Part shown: in pieces, positions 1 to 6,529 of the stretch
Layout of the letters: every line of letters begins with the position of its first letter
How positions within the stretch are numbered: position 1 is the first letter of the stretch
Source: Chitinophaga pinensis
GTDB taxonomy: Bacteria > Bacteroidota > Bacteroidia > UKL13-3
Length of the DNA stretch: 13,855 bases
Assembly: GCA_943323675.2 (NCBI GenBank)
Contig: CALPIR020000045.1
Span: 1-13,855 of the forward strand
Reading direction: 5' to 3'
The notes under the pieces: generated by a model
The model's database searches: none
Told to the model about the DNA's origin: nothing
The model's input: the letters and a program-made list of their open reading frames with translations, nothing else
Program-made: the position numbers and the translations under genes

Positions 1-41
1 ATATAGTATATCTTACCCGAACTCTTACGTTGTTCTTCCAT
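1..41 (-). CDS. N-terminus of an unidentified gene, truncated by window edge
   Basis: An ATG on the minus strand (positions 41-39) opens a frame reading MEEQRKSSGKIYY before the window ends. Six bases upstream of the ATG lies a perfect Bacteroidota -7 box (TATTTTTG, minus strand 47-54), in the same promoter-to-start geometry seen for other genes here, so this is probably a real gene start divergent from rfbC. Thirteen residues are too few to assign a family. The charged, non-hydrophobic start argues against a signal peptide. The existence of the gene is an inference from the promoter and ATG; its function is unknown. Confidence 0.5.
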   Translation of the reverse strand, partial: MEEQRKSSGKIYY

Positions 42-46
42 GTGTG

Positions 47-54
47 CAAAAATA
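47..54 (-). promoter_or_regulatory. -7 promoter box for the left-edge gene
   Basis: On the minus strand this reads TATTTTTG, an exact match to the Bacteroidota sigma factor -7 consensus TAnnTTTG. It ends 5 bases before the ATG at 41, so transcription would start at or just before the start codon (leaderless or nearly so). Confidence 0.5.
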
Positions 55-111
55 ACAGAATTTATTAAAAACGATACCTCATTATCAACGTGTGTATGTG
101 GTATAATTTTA

Positions 112-119
112 TACTTTTG
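112..119 (+). promoter_or_regulatory. -7 promoter box for rfbC
   Basis: TACTTTTG matches the Bacteroidota TAnnTTTG consensus exactly. Transcription would begin around 124-127, giving a leader of about 20 bases before the TTG start of rfbC at 146. Together with the minus-strand box at 47-54 it makes 42-145 a compact divergent promoter region. I see no convincing -33 element. Confidence 0.5.
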
Positions 120-145
120 CTAAGTTAATCTTAATTATCACATCA

Positions 146-688
146 TTGGAAATAACAACAACGCCATTGGCAGGTTTATTGGTAATTAAACCAAAAGTAT
201 TTTACGATTCGCGGGGCTATTTTTTCGAACCCTATAATAAGCAGCGATATTTCGATATAGGTATTACTCATGAGTTTGTGCAAGACAATCAATCCTTATC
301 GCAATTTGGTGCCGTTAGGGGTTTACATTTTCAGTCCCCACCATTTGAACAAGGAAAATTAGTTCGTGTAATAAAGGGGGCTGTATTAGATGTGGTGGTG
401 GATATCAGAAAAAACGCTGCAACATATGGTCAACATTACGAAATTGAATTAAATGAAGAGAATATGATTCAGTTTTGGATACCTCCTGGATTTGCGCACG
501 GCTTTGCCACATTAAGAGATAATACCATTTTTGAGTATAAGTGTACCAACATATATAATAAAGAAAGTGAAGGCGGTATTTTTTGGAATGATTCAACTCT
601 AAATATAAATTGGCAAACTGAATCACCTATTGTTTCTGAGAAAGACCAAATTTTGCCATTGTTCAAAGATTTTGTTTCACCCTTTTAA
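146..688 (+). CDS. rfbC: dTDP-4-dehydrorhamnose 3,5-epimerase (RmlC/RfbC)
   Basis: This is a cytoplasmic cupin enzyme that epimerises C3 and C5 of dTDP-4-dehydro-6-deoxyglucose, the third step of dTDP-L-rhamnose synthesis for surface polysaccharides. The 180-residue length matches the family. Visible signatures are the substrate-binding DSRGYFFE segment (21-28), RGLHFQ with the catalytic His61, Lys71 in QGKLVRV, the PPGFAHGF turn (113-120) with His118, and Tyr131 in FEYKCTNIY, equivalent to the catalytic tyrosine. The start is TTG at 146: the family N-terminus aligns at MEITTTPLAG and no ATG lies between the promoter box at 112-119 and the conserved region. No rfbA, rfbB or rfbD is in the window. 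The next gene is an unrelated tryptophan dioxygenase only 14 nt downstream. Relatives that form other 6-deoxy or 3-epimer sugars share this fold, so the exact sugar is inferred. Confidence 0.93.
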   Translation: MEITTTPLAGLLVIKPKVFYDSRGYFFEPYNKQRYFDIGITHEFVQDNQSLSQFGAVRGLHFQSPPFEQGKLVRVIKGAVLDVVVDIRKNAATYGQHYEIELNEENMIQFWIPPGFAHGFATLRDNTIFEYKCTNIYNKESEGGIFWNDSTLNINWQTESPIVSEKDQILPLFKDFVSPF

Positions 689-702
689 CTGTTTATAAAT
701 AG

Positions 703-1662
703 ATGGAAATAGATGAAGAAACCTTGAGTTTATTAAATCAACTCAGGCAAAAATATACCAAATCGGGGCAAGATATTAAAGCCTACTTAGAAGGTTTGTT
801 ACATGCCAATTATCTTAATTATTGGGATTATGTAGAGGTTGACACCCTACTTACACTCCAAAAACCCAGAACACCGATAAAGGATGAAGTCATTTTTATC
901 ATTTATCATCAAATTACTGAATTGTACTTTAGACTTACGTTGCACGAGATGGAGCAAATTGCAGATCAATCAGAAAACATAGACCCTGATTTTTTTGCAT
1001 CACGTGTTAAACGCATCAACTCCTATTTCCGAAACCTAACTCACTCGTTTGAAATTATGGTTGATGGAATGGACCATAAACAATTCTTGCAATATAGAAT
1101 GAGTTTATTACCTGCTAGCGGTTTTCAAAGTGCACAGTATCGTATGATAGAAATTTGCGCAACTGATTTGATTTATTTAGTTGATAAAGATTATCGCAAT
1201 AAAGTCACTTTCAACGCATCAATATACGAACAATTTGAACACATCTATTGGAAAGCAGGTGCAACAGAATTGGCAACAGGTAAAAAAACATTAACACTTA
1301 CCCAATTTGAAGAAAAATACAGCAACACGTTAATTGATTTGGCCAAAAATTACGCAACAAAGAATCTTTGGACAACATACAAACAAATGCCAGCAGAGGC
1401 ACAAAATCATGCAGATTTAATACAGCAATTAAGACAGTTTGATTTAAATGTAAATGTAAATTGGCCATTACAACATTATAAATCTGCAGTAAGGTATTTA
1501 CACAAAAACCCTGAAGATATTGCTGCTACAGGTGGAACCAATTGGCAAAAATATCTTCCTCCGCGTTTCCAAAAACGTATTTTTTACCCTGAATTATGGA
1601 GTGAAAATGAAATGGATGAATGGGGTAAACAAGGAATCATTGACTTGCTAACCAAAAAATAA
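703..1662 (+). CDS. kynA: Tryptophan 2,3-dioxygenase
   Basis: This heme enzyme opens the indole ring of L-tryptophan with O2 to give N-formylkynurenine, the first step of the kynurenine pathway. The 319-residue protein carries the family signatures: YWDYVEVDTLLTLQKPRT (40-57), IYHQITELYFRL with the active-site His69, FLQYRMSLLPASGFQSAQYR (128-147) with substrate-carboxylate Arg132, WPLQHY with the probable proximal heme ligand His258, and the TGGTNWQKYLPPRFQ loop (276-290). It is slightly longer than compact bacterial TDOs and has the C-terminal extension common in Bacteroidota and eukaryotes. The ATG at 703 lies 14 nt after the rfbC stop with no separate promoter visible, so co-transcription is likely although the pathways are unrelated. 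No kynureninase or formamidase gene is in the window. The gene ends 1 nt before the ispD stop codon on the other strand. Confidence 0.96.
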   Translation: MEIDEETLSLLNQLRQKYTKSGQDIKAYLEGLLHANYLNYWDYVEVDTLLTLQKPRTPIKDEVIFIIYHQITELYFRLTLHEMEQIADQSENIDPDFFASRVKRINSYFRNLTHSFEIMVDGMDHKQFLQYRMSLLPASGFQSAQYRMIEICATDLIYLVDKDYRNKVTFNASIYEQFEHIYWKAGATELATGKKTLTLTQFEEKYSNTLIDLAKNYATKNLWTTYKQMPAEAQNHADLIQQLRQFDLNVNVNWPLQHYKSAVRYLHKNPEDIAATGGTNWQKYLPPRFQKRIFYPELWSENEMDEWGKQGIIDLLTKK

Positions 1663-1663
1663 A

Positions 1664-2317
1664 TTATAGAAATAATTCCGCCAGAGGTAAGTCCTCTGGC
1701 GTTGTTATTTTAATATTGGTGTATTCTCCTTTTACAAGGTGTATGTTGTTTCCTGCCGATTCAAATACTGAAGCATCATCAGTAAATGTATCTTGATAAT
1801 TGGCTTGCCCATATACCTTTTTTATCAAGGCCAAATTAAATGTTTGCGGGGTTTGAATTAAATAGTATTTGCTTCTATCTACTGCTATAGTTTTTTCTTC
1901 ATCAACCATCCTGATGCTATCTTTTGAAGGAACAGCGACAACCGCGTTACCGTACTTTTCGGCTGCATCAAAACTATTGGTAATTATTTGTTCAGATATG
2001 CATGGCCTAACACCGTCATGAATTGCCACCAAACCTTCTTTAGGTAAAGGACTTAAACCATTTAATACGGAGAAAAAACGTTCACTTCCACCCTTTACAA
2101 CAGTATGAGGTAATAAAAAATTGTACTGTTTGCACAACTCACCCCAATAACTAATTTGGGTATCGGGTAAAACCAGAATAATTTGTTTGCAGTTCGAAAA
2201 CTTCTGAAGTGTATGCATCAACACCGGCTTGCCTTTAAGCAATAAAAATTGTTTAGGGATATCGGTTTCCATGCGTAAACCATTACCTCCCGCAACAACA
2301 ACAGCATACTTATCCAT
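1664..2317 (-). CDS. ispD: 2-C-methyl-D-erythritol 4-phosphate cytidylyltransferase
   Basis: IspD transfers CMP from CTP to 2-C-methyl-D-erythritol 4-phosphate in the MEP isoprenoid pathway. The 217-residue protein has the full set of family motifs: the nucleotide loop AGGNGLRM (9-16) with Arg15, PKQFLLLKGKPVL with Lys22, GGSERFFSVLNGL (76-88), IHDGVRP with Asp101 and Arg104, Arg148 before LIQTPQTF (153-160), TDDASVFE (179-186), and NIKITTPEDL with Lys204. These match the CTP- and MEP-contacting residues of characterised IspD proteins, so the enzyme looks intact. The ribitol-5-phosphate cytidylyltransferase (TarI) subfamily has the same fold, but the TDDAS motif fits IspD. The ATG at 2317 lies 1 nt after the stop of the oxygenase-like gene, so the two are almost certainly co-transcribed and possibly translationally coupled. 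Confidence 0.93.
   Translation of the reverse strand: MDKYAVVVAGGNGLRMETDIPKQFLLLKGKPVLMHTLQKFSNCKQIILVLPDTQISYWGELCKQYNFLLPHTVVKGGSERFFSVLNGLSPLPKEGLVAIHDGVRPCISEQIITNSFDAAEKYGNAVVAVPSKDSIRMVDEEKTIAVDRSKYYLIQTPQTFNLALIKKVYGQANYQDTFTDDASVFESAGNNIHLVKGEYTNIKITTPEDLPLAELFL
1679..1707. terminator. Hairpin terminator embedded in the 3' end of ispD
   Basis: A perfect 9-bp stem (CGCCAGAGG at 1679-1687 and CCTCTGGCG at 1693-1701) closes a 5-nt loop and is followed on the plus strand by TTGTTATTTT. It lies 17 bases after the kynA stop codon and so is well placed to end the rfbC-kynA transcript. The same stem on the minus strand is followed by the AT-rich ispD tail and could act in both directions. 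It falls inside ispD codons 207-213 (PEDLPLA), so one sequence serves as both coding DNA and probable terminator. Confidence 0.65.
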
Positions 2318-2318
2318 T

Positions 2319-3089
2319 TTAATGATCGGCTGTTTTACTTTTACTGAATTTACTTTTTAATTTAACCGCTGGAACCCAAATTTTAGATAAAATATATTTT
2401 ATAGGGTTGCTTTTTTCAACATGCCAAACTGTGGTACGCGAATCTTCCATAGGTTTATCATGCAAGGTATAAGCATAAGCAGCTATACTGGTGCGGTATT
2501 TACCCTCAGGGAAACGAATAGCATCATAACCATGAAGGGTGTAACCACGACAAAGCATAATAGCTAAGCGGTTAAACGGCACATCAACTTCAGTTTTAAT
2601 ACCCGTATCGGCATGCTCCAGTTTTAATTCTCCACCATGCTCTTTTGCCCAATCTTTATTGATGTACAACAACAAATTTAAATTCCTAAACCACTTATCG
2701 TTTAATGGATGGTAATTAAAATCAGCATGCATATCTAAAAAGCTGCCCGTTTTACCTTGATGTATTCCACCACCATAAAAAGCATTGTCAACAAATACAT
2801 CCTCATTACTCACATACTTCAACCATTTTTGAAAACGCTCTGAGATGAAATCTTGGTACAACTCTTCAAACAAACCACCTAATTCTCTAAATTTAGATTT
2901 CTCAAATTTATTTTTACCAAAAACATAATCGGCACTAGGCGTTTCTATATCAGGTATCAAGCTGTATAATTCTGCTAATTTAACTTCATCACAAACACCA
3001 TCAACAGCTAAATGCGGAAATGGCTTCGCGTTTAAAAAATCATTCCTAAACTTATCTTGATTGGCCTCTATATAATCAAATCTAATCAT
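2319..3089 (-). CDS. 2-oxoglutarate/Fe(II)-dependent oxygenase-like (P4H-type) protein
   Basis: This 256-residue protein has the prolyl-4-hydroxylase-like double-stranded beta-helix arrangement. The iron ligands would be His121 and Asp123 (SFLDMHADFNYHP) and His186 (GYTLHGYD), and Arg199 (YRTSIAAY) would bind the 2-oxoglutarate carboxylate. HGGELKLEHAD (151-161) and PFNRLAIML are typical core strands. The catalytic set looks complete. No signal peptide is visible, so the protein is probably cytoplasmic; related proteins hydroxylate peptides, amino acids or sugar-linked substrates, and the substrate here is unknown. I place the start at ATG 3089 (MIRFDYIE), not at the upstream in-frame TTG at 3116, because that TTG lies inside a probable -7 promoter box. 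The gene leads a two-gene operon with ispD, 1 nt apart. Confidence 0.82.
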   Translation of the reverse strand: MIRFDYIEANQDKFRNDFLNAKPFPHLAVDGVCDEVKLAELYSLIPDIETPSADYVFGKNKFEKSKFRELGGLFEELYQDFISERFQKWLKYVSNEDVFVDNAFYGGGIHQGKTGSFLDMHADFNYHPLNDKWFRNLNLLLYINKDWAKEHGGELKLEHADTGIKTEVDVPFNRLAIMLCRGYTLHGYDAIRFPEGKYRTSIAAYAYTLHDKPMEDSRTTVWHVEKSNPIKYILSKIWVPAVKLKSKFSKSKTADH

Positions 3090-3113
3090 TGCTTTAAAAG
3101 TAATAGTATGAAA

Positions 3114-3121
3114 CAAATATG
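3114..3121 (-). promoter_or_regulatory. -7 promoter box for the oxygenase-ispD operon
   Basis: On the minus strand this reads CATATTTG, seven of eight positions of TAnnTTTG. It predicts a transcript starting near 3107 and a leader of about 18 bases before the ATG at 3089. It overlaps the upstream TTG at 3116, which argues against that codon as a start. Confidence 0.4.
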
Positions 3122-3230
3122 CGCATTAGCATTGATAGTTTGAATGATAATTATCAAATATTACTGAATATATTGCAATATTACTTTAAGCATCCAAAGA
3201 GAACTTTAAAGTATAAGTATCTGTTTAGGA

Positions 3231-3238
3231 TAATTTTA
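3231..3238 (+). promoter_or_regulatory. Candidate -7 box for the TonB receptor operon
   Basis: TAATTTTA matches TAnnTTTG at seven of eight positions, 37 bases upstream of the GTG start at 3276. It is the best candidate in the AT-rich divergent region 3090-3275, but such a match can easily occur by chance in sequence of this composition. Confidence 0.3.
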
Positions 3239-3275
3239 CGTTAAACCATTTTATAATTTAATTGTTCATTTATAG

Positions 3276-5648
3276 GTGAAACCTTTGTTACAAGTACTAT
3301 TAAGCCTGTTTTTAATAACACAGTGTATTAATTTAACTGCGCAAACCGTCAGCGGTTTTGTAAAAGATTCTGCCTCAGGAGAAGGCTTGGCAGGTGCTAT
3401 TATAAAAACGATTGATGGTAAAAAAGGAACAGCTACTGATACTAGAGGGTTTTATAAATTAGAGCTTAACCAAGGACAGCAAACTTTACAAATTTCATAC
3501 TTGGGTTATGTAACCCAACAAATAACCATCACGTTGTATGGCAAAAACATTAAAATAAATTTTTTATTAGGTACTAATGCCATATCAACCAAAGAGGCTG
3601 TAATTACTGGACAAAGAAACAATAAAAATGTAACCAGCACAGAAATGAGCCGGGTTGAACTGAGTGGCGAACAAGTGAAAACATTACCAGTAATTTTTGG
3701 CGAGCCTGATGTTTTAAAGGCAATTACTTTATTACCTGGTATTAAAAGTGGCGGTGAAGGTGGCACTGGATTTTATGTGCGAGGTGGTGGACCTGATCAG
3801 AATTTAATTTTAATGGATGATGCTGTAATTTATAATGCATCACACTTATTAGGCTTCCTTTCAGTTTTTAATACAGATGCAGTAAGAAATATAGAAGTTA
3901 TTAAAGGCGGAATGCCCGCAAATTATGGTGGACGACTATCATCAATACTCAATGTTAATTTACGCGAGGGGGATGAACAACGGTACAAGGTAAATGGCGG
4001 TATTGGGTTGATATCATCCAGAATAATGGCTGAAGGACCAATAAAGAAAGGTAAAAGTGGGTTTATGGTAGCTGCCAGAAGAACATATATTGATGCCGTG
4101 GTTAAACCCTTTTTAACCGAAGAGCAAAAATCAAATGGATATTATTTTTACGACTTTAATGCCAAAGCGCACATTAACTTAAACGAAAAAAACAAACTCT
4201 CTTTCTCGGGGTATTATGGTAGAGATATTTTTAATTTCAAAAGCCCCACAAATCAATTGGTAAAATTCCAAATTGGTTGGGGTAATGCAGCAGCCAGTCT
4301 AAAATGGTTTCACAGCTTTAATAAAAACTTATACTCCAATACCATTTTTATTTATAACCGATACGATTTAAATAATAAGTTTGAGTTTGGCGAAAATGGA
4401 TTTCAACTTTCTTCAGGTGTAGAGGATGTAAATATTAAACAAGACTTTTACTATACACCAAACAAAAAACACAGCATAAAATTTGGCGGGCAATACATAT
4501 ACCACACCTTTAAACCTGGTATTGCCACAGGGCAGGTAGGCACCATTACCATTAACGAGACTATAAATAAACAGTATGCACACGAATGGGCGCTTTATGC
4601 CATGGATGAGTTTAAATTGGGCAATAGATTTACCTTTAATGCAGGAATAAGGGCTGTTTTCTTTACACAAGTGGGTCCATATACAGAGCGGATTTTCGAT
4701 TCGGAGGGAATAGAAATAGGACAAGGTAAAACCTACAATAAAGGCGATGTAATAGTCACTTATCCAGGACTTGAACCTCGTTTAGCAGGTACTTATTTAA
4801 TAAACTCAAATACTTCTGTTAAAGCCTCTTTCACCAGAACATACCAATTTTTACATTTAGCAACTACAAGTGGAGCGCAGTTTCCAGCCGATTTATGGGT
4901 GCCTTCATCTAAGTTAGTTAAACCACAATTAGCATATCAATATGCATTAGGAGTATTTAAAAACTTTAACGAAAATCTATACGAGACATCTATCGAGGCA
5001 TACTATAAACCTATGTATAACCAAATTGAATTTAAGCCAGGAGCCAATTTATTTTTCAATCAAAACCTTGAAAACGAGATGATTTTTGGCGAAGGTCTAT
5101 CATATGGTGTTGAACTTTTTGCTAAGAAAAAATTTGGTAAACTAACTGGGTGGGTGGGTTACACCTGGAGCAAAAGCACAAGACAATTTGATGAAATAAA
5201 CCAAGGTAAACCTTATTTTTTCAGATACGACCGCACACATGATATTAGCCTTGTAGCCTCTTACCAATTTAATAAAAAATGGAGCGGTACATTGGTTTTT
5301 GTATATGGAACAGGTAATGCAACAACACTTCCAACATCTCGATTTGCTTACAGCCCAGGATATGATTTAATTGATAACGAGCCCAAATACAGCTTTATAG
5401 ATGTATATGATAAAATTAATGATTTCCGACTACCTGCATACCACCGCATGGATATTTCATTTACTTATTTGCAGAAACAAACAGATAAATTTGAATCATC
5501 TTGGAACTTTAGTATTTACAATTTATACAATAGGGCTAATCCATACTTTATTTATTTTGTACCCGATTTGGAAGAGCTCCGAATTAAGGCTTATATGGTT
5601 TACCTTTTCCCGATTCTTCCCTCTGTTGCATGGAACTTTAAATTTTAA
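3276..5648 (+). CDS. TonB-dependent outer-membrane receptor with CarboxypepD-regulatory-like domain
   Basis: This 790-residue outer-membrane beta-barrel would import a ligand using TonB-ExbBD energy. Residues 1-22 form a signal peptide (basic start, hydrophobic core, likely cleavage after LTA). Residues 24-100 are a carboxypeptidase-regulatory-like beta-sandwich (SGFVKDSASGEGLAGA, ISYLGYVTQQI). The plug spans about 125-230 and includes DVLKAITLLPGI, GFYVRGGGPDQNLILMDD, VFNTDAVRNIEVIKGGMPA and YGGRLSSILNV. The rest is barrel, ending in an aromatic residue (NFKF). At this length it is shorter than typical SusC proteins and fits the receptor class paired with DUF4249. The start is GTG: an in-frame TAG lies immediately before it (3273-3275) and the next residues make a proper signal peptide. 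The DUF4249 lipoprotein gene begins 3 nt after the stop. The ligand cannot be read from the sequence. Confidence 0.93.
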   Translation: MKPLLQVLLSLFLITQCINLTAQTVSGFVKDSASGEGLAGAIIKTIDGKKGTATDTRGFYKLELNQGQQTLQISYLGYVTQQITITLYGKNIKINFLLGTNAISTKEAVITGQRNNKNVTSTEMSRVELSGEQVKTLPVIFGEPDVLKAITLLPGIKSGGEGGTGFYVRGGGPDQNLILMDDAVIYNASHLLGFLSVFNTDAVRNIEVIKGGMPANYGGRLSSILNVNLREGDEQRYKVNGGIGLISSRIMAEGPIKKGKSGFMVAARRTYIDAVVKPFLTEEQKSNGYYFYDFNAKAHINLNEKNKLSFSGYYGRDIFNFKSPTNQLVKFQIGWGNAAASLKWFHSFNKNLYSNTIFIYNRYDLNNKFEFGENGFQLSSGVEDVNIKQDFYYTPNKKHSIKFGGQYIYHTFKPGIATGQVGTITINETINKQYAHEWALYAMDEFKLGNRFTFNAGIRAVFFTQVGPYTERIFDSEGIEIGQGKTYNKGDVIVTYPGLEPRLAGTYLINSNTSVKASFTRTYQFLHLATTSGAQFPADLWVPSSKLVKPQLAYQYALGVFKNFNENLYETSIEAYYKPMYNQIEFKPGANLFFNQNLENEMIFGEGLSYGVELFAKKKFGKLTGWVGYTWSKSTRQFDEINQGKPYFFRYDRTHDISLVASYQFNKKWSGTLVFVYGTGNATTLPTSRFAYSPGYDLIDNEPKYSFIDVYDKINDFRLPAYHRMDISFTYLQKQTDKFESSWNFSIYNLYNRANPYFIYFVPDLEELRIKAYMVYLFPILPSVAWNFKF

Positions 5649-5651
5649 GGC

Positions 5652-6527
5652 ATGAAAAAACTATTAAATCATATGTTGTTAGTTTTAGGCATGATACTAA
5701 TAACTGCATGCGAAAAAGAAATCACGGTTGATTTACCTCCCGGCAAAGCTAGCCTAGTGGTTGAAGCCAGCATTAATCAGCAGTTTCCAAATTTAAATTA
5801 CGTTTACATAAGCAGAACCATAGATTATTTTAATCCTGATTTATCCCTGAATGGAGTAAGAAACGCATTGGTGTATATTACCCCAGGAACTGTTGTAGGT
5901 AATGATACCATATGGAATGAAAGTGCACGAATTCAAATGATAGACATTAACACCATACCCGGCATTGATCTGTTACTGCCTGGATTCAGTGGAATATACT
6001 TCAGCAATACCATTAGCCCGCAAATTGGAGTTCCATACAAACTTGAAATTACTGCTGAAAACGAACGTGTAATAGGCTACACTACAATTCCGAAAGTAGT
6101 AGAAATAGATACCGTTTTTTGGAAACAAGAATTTGATGAAACGAATAGCGATACCAACATGTTTGTTACATTCAAATTTACCGATGGACCAGAACAAAAC
6201 AATTATCGCTTAGCAGTACAAAATGGTTTTAATCCATATTTATTGGGCTGGGGATCGGCCTCACAAATAAGAACTTTTGACGATGGTTTTTTAAATGATG
6301 GCGTTCGACCCTACAGCTTTTTTCGTCCGTTTAATTTTGGCGATACCCTGAGTTTATACCTAACGTCTGTTGGACGAAAAGAGTATTTGTTTTGGGAGTC
6401 ATATGCAAGAGCAGCCAACAATGGTGGACCATTTGCTACACCCATAACAGTAAAATCAAACATTCAAGGCGCTATAGGATCTTTTACAGGTTATGGTGTA
6501 AGTTTTAGAAGTGTGATTATTAGGTAA
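5652..6527 (+). CDS. DUF4249-family lipoprotein, partner of the TonB receptor
   Basis: This 291-residue lipoprotein has a type II signal peptide with lipobox ITAC, so Cys20 would be acylated. The mature protein begins CEKEITVDLPPGKASLVVEA. The acidic/lysine-rich residues directly after the cysteine resemble the surface lipoprotein export signal of Bacteroidota, which would place it on the cell surface; that placement is inferred. The early VDLPPGKASLVVEASINQ segment, the predicted beta-rich body and the position directly after a TonB-dependent receptor fit DUF4249, a family with no firmly assigned biochemical role. By analogy with SusC-SusD it may cap or feed the receptor, but it lacks the SusD helical repeat fold. 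The 3-nt gap implies tight coupling of the two genes. The stop lies 2 nt from that of the convergent cryptochrome gene. Confidence 0.85.
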   Translation: MKKLLNHMLLVLGMILITACEKEITVDLPPGKASLVVEASINQQFPNLNYVYISRTIDYFNPDLSLNGVRNALVYITPGTVVGNDTIWNESARIQMIDINTIPGIDLLLPGFSGIYFSNTISPQIGVPYKLEITAENERVIGYTTIPKVVEIDTVFWKQEFDETNSDTNMFVTFKFTDGPEQNNYRLAVQNGFNPYLLGWGSASQIRTFDDGFLNDGVRPYSFFRPFNFGDTLSLYLTSVGRKEYLFWESYARAANNGGPFATPITVKSNIQGAIGSFTGYGVSFRSVIIR

Positions 6528-6529
6528 CA

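Noticed and set aside
3090..3116. TTG start adding nine residues to the oxygenase-like protein
   Set aside because: The TTG overlaps a probable -7 box, and a regular ATG begins the conserved-looking protein at 3089.
4413..4724. Minus-strand open frame inside the TonB receptor gene
   Set aside because: It is an antisense shadow of a clear coding sequence, with low-quality amino-acid composition and no start signals.
3276..6527. SusC/SusD polysaccharide utilisation locus
   Set aside because: The lipoprotein is DUF4249-like, not SusD-like, and no glycoside hydrolases or regulators accompany the pair.
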